NCBI GenBank assembly: GCA_031267435.1
Contig: JAIRZB010000085.1
Location: forward strand, 1-27,406
Direction: 5' to 3'
Length of the DNA stretch: 27,406 nucleotides
Source of the DNA: Puniceicoccales bacterium
GTDB lineage: Bacteria > Verrucomicrobiota > Verrucomicrobiia > Opitutales > LL51
The first letter of the stretch is position 1, and the number at the start of each line of letters is the position of its first letter. The notes below the pieces were generated by a model. That model saw nothing but the letters and a program-made list of their open reading frames with translations. It did not search any database and was not told the origin of the DNA. This document shows positions 23,190 to 27,406 of this stretch, in pieces. The position numbers were made by a program, and so were the translations under genes.

Positions 23190-23447
23190 TCATTTTTGTA
23201 CGGAAGCTTTCGCTCTACGTATCAACTGAGCAACGGTATCCGTCGCCTTTGCACCAACGCTCATCCAATAAATTGCTCGCTCCAGATTCATCGATAACTC
23301 CGAAGAATTGCCTTTCGCCTGGGGTTCATATATGCCCAACTTTTCCATATATTTCCCATCTCGACGACTCGAGCTTTCCGCGACAACAATCTTATAGGAA
23401 GGATGATGAATTCGTCCTTGCCTTTGTAATCTAATTCTCAACGCCAT
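23190..23447 (-). CDS. rpsP: 30S ribosomal protein S16
   Basis: 85 residues beginning MALRIRLQRQGRIHHPSYKI, then VVAESSSRRDGKYMEKLGIYEP and ERAIYWMSVGAKATDTVAQLIRRAK, the full S16 fold. AGAGG precedes the ATG. Upstream on the minus strand an A-tract plus CTTGACA is a -35 candidate without a convincing -10. Unlike in many bacteria, rimM, trmD and rplS do not follow it; the downstream side is the 512-bp gene-poor region. Confidence 0.96.
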   Translation of the reverse strand: MALRIRLQRQGRIHHPSYKIVVAESSSRRDGKYMEKLGIYEPQAKGNSSELSMNLERAIYWMSVGAKATDTVAQLIRRAKASVQK

Positions 23448-23560
23448 ATAACGCCTCTAAAATCAGAATTGATCCATGGATTGTCAAGTTTTTTTTAATG
23501 TGAACAAAAATAATTGCAATGAATAGGAAGGTGGTTTTTGTTAAGTGTAAAACTATAAAA

Positions 23561-23590
23561 TTGACATTAGGGAAAATTTTGCCGTATTAA
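23561..23590 (+). promoter_or_regulatory. Promoter of the amino-acid ABC importer operon
   Basis: TTGACA at 23561-23566 and TATTAA at 23585-23590 (18-bp spacer; 17 if the -10 is read as GTATTA). The ATG at 23600 is only 9 bp past the -10, so the transcript is likely leaderless or has a leader of 1-3 nt. No in-frame ATG soon after could serve instead, because the signal peptide begins at 23600. Confidence 0.65.
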
Positions 23591-23599
23591 AAAAAACGC

Positions 23600-24397
23600 A
23601 TGAGGAAAGTTGTCGTCGTTATATCATCCATCCTGGTGGGAATTTTTATTATTTGGTTTTGTTGTAAGCCGTCCGATATCGATCGCGTTGCCAAAAAGGA
23701 AAAAAATGTGCTTCACTTCGGAACGTGTGCCGACTATCCGCCCATGGAATATTACCGTGATGGTATACTGACGGGGTTCGAGATCGAATTAGTAAAGTCC
23801 ATTGCCAAAAGCTTGGGAAAAGAAATTGTTTTTGAAGATATGACATTTAGTTCTCTGCAAGTCGCCCTAGAGAAGGGATTTCTTGATGCTTTTGTGGCTG
23901 CGTTCGGAATAACTCCGGAGGGGCGGGAAAAGTTTGATTTTACTATTCCTTATTATATCGAAGGGCTTGTGCTTCTGCACAAAAAAAGCGATCCAATAGC
24001 GAGCCTGCAAGATTTTTCTGAAAAAAAAGTTGCTTATCAGCTTAGTAATCAGATAAAAAAAGGTTTAGAAGAAAATATCCCCGAAGCGGAATTGATTTCA
24101 ACGGATCGGATCGATGTGGCCATGGAAATGTTCAAGGCTGGCCACGCGGACTGCGTGTGTATGGATATATTCATTGCGGATGGTTATTGTGAAAAAAATT
24201 CTGACTGGACCTATTACGTACCGGATGCTCTAAAAGTAAGTGAGGGCACTGCAATCGCTTTCCCTAAAGGCTCTTCATTAAGGACTAAATTTAATAAAAT
24301 TTTAAAGACGATGGAAGCCAGTGGGGAATTGCAGGCATTGAGAAATGAATGGCAATTAAGGGCAACATGGAAATTACCGAATGAATATACCGAATGA
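23600..24397 (+). CDS. ABC transporter substrate-binding protein for polar amino acids
   Basis: A family 3 solute-binding protein (ArtJ/GlnH/HisJ-like). 265 residues: an N-terminal hydrophobic signal or anchor (MRKVVVVISSILVGIFIIWFCC), with two adjacent Cys that could be lipidated although the lipobox is atypical. The conserved start ADYPPMEY..DG.LTGFEIEL follows, then AFGITPEGREKFDFTIPYY. Specificity is not readable; arginine import by ArtJ in Chlamydia is the closest analogy I can offer. It ends with a 4-bp overlap with the permease gene. Confidence 0.88.
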   Translation: MRKVVVVISSILVGIFIIWFCCKPSDIDRVAKKEKNVLHFGTCADYPPMEYYRDGILTGFEIELVKSIAKSLGKEIVFEDMTFSSLQVALEKGFLDAFVAAFGITPEGREKFDFTIPYYIEGLVLLHKKSDPIASLQDFSEKKVAYQLSNQIKKGLEENIPEAELISTDRIDVAMEMFKAGHADCVCMDIFIADGYCEKNSDWTYYVPDALKVSEGTAIAFPKGSSLRTKFNKILKTMEASGELQALRNEWQLRATWKLPNEYTE

Positions 24398-25041
24398 ATA
24401 AAATTATTTCCAATTTTTTATATGTTGGATCAGGAATCGGTCTTACCTTGAAGTTGACATTCGGAGGTGTTTGCATTGGGATTGTTGGCGGGATTCTGTT
24501 ATCGGTACTGCGCTACGGCGCCATCGGTAAACCGGTTGTTAATGCAATCGTCTCGGTTCTCAGGGGAACGCCACTCCTATTGCAATTGAGTTTCATTTAT
24601 TTTATTACTCCGGGTCTTGTAGGTTTCAGGCTTGATCTATTGTCGGCAGGTATTTTAGCGTTTGGCATCAATAGCTCTGCCTATATTGCGGAAATATTCC
24701 GAGCGGGCATAGAGAGTTTGCCGAAAGGGCAATTTGAAGCAGCTCAGACGCTGGAAATTCCACGATTTTACATGTGGAAGGACATTATTCTACCCCAAGT
24801 CATAGTAAATATTTTCCCGGCCATGGTCAACGAGGTAATCGCTTTGCTGAAAGAAACGGTGATGATTGCTATGATCGGCGGCATGGACATTATGCGCAGG
24901 GCTCAAACAATTGCCGTCGAACAATACGAGTATTTTATGCCACTTTGCATAGCAGGTACCTATTACTATGGCCTCGTTTTATTCATTGGATTTGTAGGGA
25001 AAAAAATTGAAAACAGGAAGTTTTATGTTAAAAATTCGTGA
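24394..25041 (+). CDS. ABC transporter permease for polar amino acids (HisM/GlnP family)
   Basis: Inner-membrane permease subunit, 215 residues, about five hydrophobic segments. The coupling-helix EAA motif is EAAQTLEIPRFYMWKDIILPQ minus its last residue (about residues 110-129), and RGTPLLLQL is the usual HisMQ signature. As there is only one permease gene it probably works as a homodimer. ATGA overlap with the upstream binding-protein gene. The following ATPase gene begins inside its last 17 bp. Confidence 0.92.
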   Translation: MNKIISNFLYVGSGIGLTLKLTFGGVCIGIVGGILLSVLRYGAIGKPVVNAIVSVLRGTPLLLQLSFIYFITPGLVGFRLDLLSAGILAFGINSSAYIAEIFRAGIESLPKGQFEAAQTLEIPRFYMWKDIILPQVIVNIFPAMVNEVIALLKETVMIAMIGGMDIMRRAQTIAVEQYEYFMPLCIAGTYYYGLVLFIGFVGKKIENRKFYVKNS

Positions 25042-25687
25042 CATCCGTAAGGTTTTTAACCATATTGAGATCCTGAAAAATATTAGTCTCGACATAGAAA
25101 AATCGAATATTTTTGGCATAGCGGGGCCATCCGGTTGTGGAAAGTCGACATTTCTTCGTTGTATTCAAAAACTGGAATTCGCCGATCGAGGTACCATAGA
25201 ATGTAAGGGTCGTACGGGTTTTATGTTTCAAGATTTCCAGCTTTTTCCCCATATGACGGTGCTGCAAAATTTGACATATGCTCCCAGTTTAAAAAATAAG
25301 GATAGGAAAACGAATTGTAAAAGGCAGGCGGAAGATATGTTGAACAACTTGGGCATTGCATCCAAGATCAATGAATATCCGGGTTCCCTATCCGGTGGCC
25401 AAAAACAGCGAGTCGCATTGGCGAGAAGTTTGATGGCTAATCCGGATATTTTGCTATGCGACGAGCCAACTTCCGGCCTGGACGTGTCAACAATAATGGA
25501 CGTTATTTCCCTGTTAAAATCTATTAATAAACAATTGAATATTACGATCATCATTGCTTCCCATGATTTGGATTTTTTGACTAAAATTTCCGATAGAATT
25601 ATTCTGCTAAAAGGCGGGGAAATCGCCGTAGATATTAATCCACGGACCTACGATGCACCAATCGATTTCTTGAAAAAATACTACTGA
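25025..25687 (+). CDS. ABC transporter ATP-binding protein for polar amino acids
   Basis: Cytoplasmic ATPase of the importer, 220 residues from the ATG at 25025, which has AGGAAG 5 nt upstream; a TTG at 25007 would add six residues. Motifs in order: Walker A GPSGCGKST, Q-loop MFQDFQLFPHMTV, ABC signature LSGGQKQRVALARSL, Walker B ILLCDEPTSGLD, and switch His in IIASHD. It is a little shorter than GlnQ (about 240) because the region between Walker A and the Q-loop is short. Two AT-rich or short hairpins (25688-25708, 25706-25721) follow and may end the transcript. Confidence 0.92.
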   Translation: MLKIRDIRKVFNHIEILKNISLDIEKSNIFGIAGPSGCGKSTFLRCIQKLEFADRGTIECKGRTGFMFQDFQLFPHMTVLQNLTYAPSLKNKDRKTNCKRQAEDMLNNLGIASKINEYPGSLSGGQKQRVALARSLMANPDILLCDEPTSGLDVSTIMDVISLLKSINKQLNITIIIASHDLDFLTKISDRIILLKGGEIAVDINPRTYDAPIDFLKKYY

Positions 25688-25721
25688 AAATTTTTCGAGA
25701 AAAAATTTAGCGTTTGCTAAA
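25688..25721 (+). terminator. Possible terminator region after the ABC importer operon
   Basis: Two overlapping perfect hairpins: AAATTTTT/AAAAATTT (25688-25695 with 25701-25708) and TTTAGC/GCTAAA (25706-25711 with 25716-25721). They cannot both form. Neither has a strong U-tract, so attenuation or weak termination are both possible. Confidence 0.3.
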
Positions 25722-25728
25722 GATTAAC

Positions 25729-25756
25729 TTGCTTTTGCGAAAAAGTACACTATGGA
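25729..25756 (+). promoter_or_regulatory. Probable promoter of the small basic protein gene
   Basis: TTGCTT at 25729-25734 and TATGGA at 25751-25756 with a 16-bp spacer, about 19 bp before the ATG. The pattern matches the tRNA-Tyr promoter candidate, which may suggest a promoter class shared by translation-related genes. Confidence 0.45.
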
Positions 25757-25775
25757 TAGATGACAGAGGTATATT

Positions 25776-25931
25776 ATGTCCCAACATCCGAGTTTCCAAA
25801 GAGGTGGTAGTCATGGCGTAAAACGTAGTGTTCTAAAACGTTTCGAGCGCATCGAGTTATTGCGCAAGCGTGGCCAGTGGAAGGAAGGTCGTCGCTTGAC
25901 CGCCTTGCCAAAAACTAAACCGGAGGTGTAA
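25776..25931 (+). CDS. PVC-type small basic protein
   Basis: 51 residues, very rich in Lys and Arg: MSQHPSFQRGGSHGVKRSVL, then KRFERIELLRKRGQWKEGRR, ending LPKTKPEV. This matches what I remember of the small basic protein family (TIGR04137) found in Chlamydiae, Verrucomicrobia and relatives, reported as a PVC signature protein with ribosomal-protein-like expression and probable nucleic-acid binding. It has a Shine-Dalgarno (GAGG, 7 nt upstream) and its own promoter candidate. Its last codons carry the GGAGGTG that serves the next gene. It is easy to mistake for ribosomal protein S21. Confidence 0.85.
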   Translation: MSQHPSFQRGGSHGVKRSVLKRFERIELLRKRGQWKEGRRLTALPKTKPEV

Positions 25932-25933
25932 CA

Positions 25934-26251
25934 TTGATTCTATCCCAATCGTGTGCTCCGATGACCATTTCGAGAAAATGTTGGAGTATATTGTGGCAGT
26001 TTTTAACTATTATTGCGATTATTTGCGGTATTGCGAGTCAAATTAAAATTCCAGTTCTGGTTTGTCGTACGCCAATTGTTCGTGAAGTTTCCGTGGAAAT
26101 TGTGAATGTTTTGGAACAAATGGAAGAAATTGACCACCATTCGTCGAGAATACAGTTTTTGGGGCCTAGGAATGAGGTAGCTCCAGAAAATTTACAGTTA
26201 CCCGAGTGGGAGGAAATGGAATATGTGGACCCGGATTTTGTTATCCCATGA
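25934..26251 (+). CDS. Unknown single-membrane-segment protein
   Basis: A 105-residue protein I do not recognise. It starts with TTG at 25934, supported by GGAGGTG 5 nt upstream (25922-25928). One hydrophobic segment (about residues 17-37: CWSILWQFLTIIAIICGIA) may anchor it in the membrane, followed by an acidic C-terminal region (EVSVEIVNVLEQMEEIDHH; EWEEMEYVDPDF). It overlaps tsaD by ATGA, so translation of tsaD is probably coupled to it. Function is unknown. Confidence 0.65.
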   Translation: MILSQSCAPMTISRKCWSILWQFLTIIAIICGIASQIKIPVLVCRTPIVREVSVEIVNVLEQMEEIDHHSSRIQFLGPRNEVAPENLQLPEWEEMEYVDPDFVIP

Positions 26252-27255
26252 TTTTAGGCATTGAGAGTTCCTGCGATGATACGGGACTTGCGGTTTTTGA
26301 TCAACAAAGCGGATTATTTTCATACGAAAGAACGAGTTCTCAGGTTGATTTATATGTGCCCTATGGCGGAGTGGTTCCCCAACTAGCTGCCCGCGAACAT
26401 CTGCGCAATTTTCCCATTTTGCTAGAAGATTTAAAGCAAAAAATTTCTCCATCGGAAATTACAAAAATCGCAGTTACCTGTGGCCCTGGGTTGCCGGGAA
26501 GTTTAGCGCAAGGAATTACATTTGCAGCAAGCTTGGGATTGATTCTAAAACGAGAAGTTGTAGGTATTCACCATCTGCGTGGCCATATTCTATCGCCGTT
26601 TATCGGAAAAAATTTAGAAGAAGAAGGTTTTAGAAAAAACAATTTTCCCCATCTATCGCTCCTTGTCTCTGGAGGAAATACGATTCTAGCAAAAGTTAGT
26701 TCAAGTTTTGAAGTACGAATTCTTGCGCAAACGGTCGACGATGCGGCGGGCGAAGCCCTCGATAAGGGAGCGAAATTATTGGGATTAAAATATCCCGGAG
26801 GTCCCGAAGTGGAACGTTTTGCAATGCTGGGTAATGCAAAGCGGTTTAAATTCCCCCAGGCATTTACCAAAGCCGATGAAATGTTTTTTAGTTTTTCTGG
26901 CCTGAAAACAAGTTTGCGCTATATGCTTGAAAAATTGAGCGATGAAGACCTTCGCATACAATTTAATGATATTTGTGCCAGTTATCAATTTGCAATCGTA
27001 GATATTTTGGTAAAAAAAATGGAACAGGTTTTGATGCAAGGCGGTTTCTGTAGCATGGGACTATCGGGTGGTGTTTCAAATAATTCTTTTTTGCGGAAAA
27101 GTGCATTAGCGTTGGGAAAAAAATATGGCGTTCAGTGCCATATTCCCGAAGCAAAATATACGGGCGATAATGCGTCGATGATTGCCTTTGCGGTAGCTGT
27201 CGATGAATCCCATGCTTCAAAAATAATTGATTTCTATCCCAATTGGAGACTGTAA
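26248..27255 (+). CDS. tsaD: tRNA N6-threonylcarbamoyltransferase TsaD
   Basis: Transfers the threonylcarbamoyl group to A37 of ANN-decoding tRNAs (t6A). 335 residues from the ATG at 26248, overlapping the upstream stop; the reading frame extends further upstream but the family begins with MILGIESSCDDTG. Motifs: the metal site HHLRGH, LLVSGGNT, DDAAGEALDKGAKLLGL, FSFSGLKTS, GLSGGVSNNSFLR and TGDNASMIA. All appear intact. The gene ends 10 bp before the right-hand multi-hairpin repeat. Confidence 0.95.
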   Translation: MILGIESSCDDTGLAVFDQQSGLFSYERTSSQVDLYVPYGGVVPQLAAREHLRNFPILLEDLKQKISPSEITKIAVTCGPGLPGSLAQGITFAASLGLILKREVVGIHHLRGHILSPFIGKNLEEEGFRKNNFPHLSLLVSGGNTILAKVSSSFEVRILAQTVDDAAGEALDKGAKLLGLKYPGGPEVERFAMLGNAKRFKFPQAFTKADEMFFSFSGLKTSLRYMLEKLSDEDLRIQFNDICASYQFAIVDILVKKMEQVLMQGGFCSMGLSGGVSNNSFLRKSALALGKKYGVQCHIPEAKYTGDNASMIAFAVAVDESHASKIIDFYPNWRL

Positions 27256-27264
27256 AAGCAAAAG

Positions 27265-27406
27265 CAAGGGGGAATCCTTCCCCCTTGAACCCCCTAGCAA
27301 GGAGTCACGGACTCCTTGACCTCGGTATGCGGCCACACCATGCGAAATTTTCGCATGGCTTGGCCGCAACGGTCCTTTGTTCAGGCCCGCGGCTACGCCG
27401 CGGGCC
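27265..27406 (-). repeat. Multi-hairpin palindromic element, right copy
   Basis: Four perfect hairpins in 142 bp: 27265-27274 with 27278-27287 (10 bp), 27298-27306 with 27310-27318 (9 bp), a two-part stem (27329-27335 with 27361-27367 enclosing 27338-27347 with 27349-27358), and 27384-27393 with 27397-27406 (10 bp, very GC-rich), the last ending exactly at the window edge. Its reverse complement aligns with 1-66 from the GGCCGCA motif onward. The two hairpins present in both copies keep full pairing despite base changes. It begins 10 bp after the tsaD stop. Confidence 0.85.

Noticed and set aside
25776..25931. Ribosomal protein S21 (rpsU)
   Set aside because: Size and basic character fit, but the motif order matches the PVC small basic protein rather than S21.
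1..27406. CRISPR arrays, insertion sequences or prophage
   Set aside because: No regularly spaced direct repeats, no transposase or integrase, and no phage structural genes were seen.

Overview
This window looks like a piece of a small, AT-leaning, Gram-negative genome from the Planctomycetes-Verrucomicrobia-Chlamydiae (PVC) group, probably a host-associated bacterium. The main clues are a 51-residue Lys/Arg-rich protein at 25776-25931 that matches my memory of the PVC 'small basic protein' family, a non-flagellar type III secretion (T3SS) gene block at 11602-17338, a GT9 heptosyltransferase-type enzyme (so probably LPS), and canonical cell-wall genes (murD, ftsW). I cannot decide between Verrucomicrobiota and a Chlamydiota relative from sequence alone. 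Gene order is compact, with many 1-4 bp stop/start overlaps.

Layout. 1-66 is a multi-hairpin repeat. 91-2399 (minus) carries an MFS transporter and ispE. 2422-5890 (plus) is murD, a LysM lipoprotein and ftsW. recD2 follows at 6057-8231. smpB and rpoZ (minus) diverge from clpP, an OmpH/Skp-like chaperone, pgsA and pgpA (plus, to 11487). 11602-17338 is the T3SS block sctJ, a probable sctK, sctL, sctN, sctO, sctP, followed by tRNA-Arg(CCT). 17715-22423 (minus) holds tatD, gatB, a GT9 glycosyltransferase, a YccA/Bax-inhibitor-1 membrane protein and a small secreted ankyrin-like protein. Then come tRNA-Tyr(GTA), a gene-poor stretch (22678-23189) and rpsP (minus). 23600-25687 is a complete polar amino-acid ABC importer. 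The PVC small basic protein, a one-TM unknown protein and tsaD follow, and the window ends in a second multi-hairpin repeat.

How the genes fit together. The T3SS block encodes the inner-membrane ring lipoprotein, the sorting-platform/ATPase components (K, L, N, O) and the needle-length ruler. The secretin, export gate, SctQ and SctU/V are not here although both flanks are visible, so the system must be split over several loci. The remaining genes are housekeeping: peptidoglycan synthesis and division, phosphatidylglycerol synthesis, isoprenoid precursors, translation, and proteolysis or ribosome rescue.

Most unusual points. (1) The two window ends carry the same multi-hairpin element in opposite orientation, each just downstream of a gene stop, with four paired compensatory changes in one stem. 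(2) A partial, nearly identical duplication of the start of sctN lies between sctL and sctN and opens a 42-codon ORF. (3) The SctP ruler contains three 45-residue repeats plus a partial one. (4) Two or three dispersed G-rich elements each sit at a fixed distance behind a -35-like hexamer. (5) sctJ and the ABC importer operon have -10 boxes only 8-9 bp before the ATG, suggesting leaderless mRNAs.
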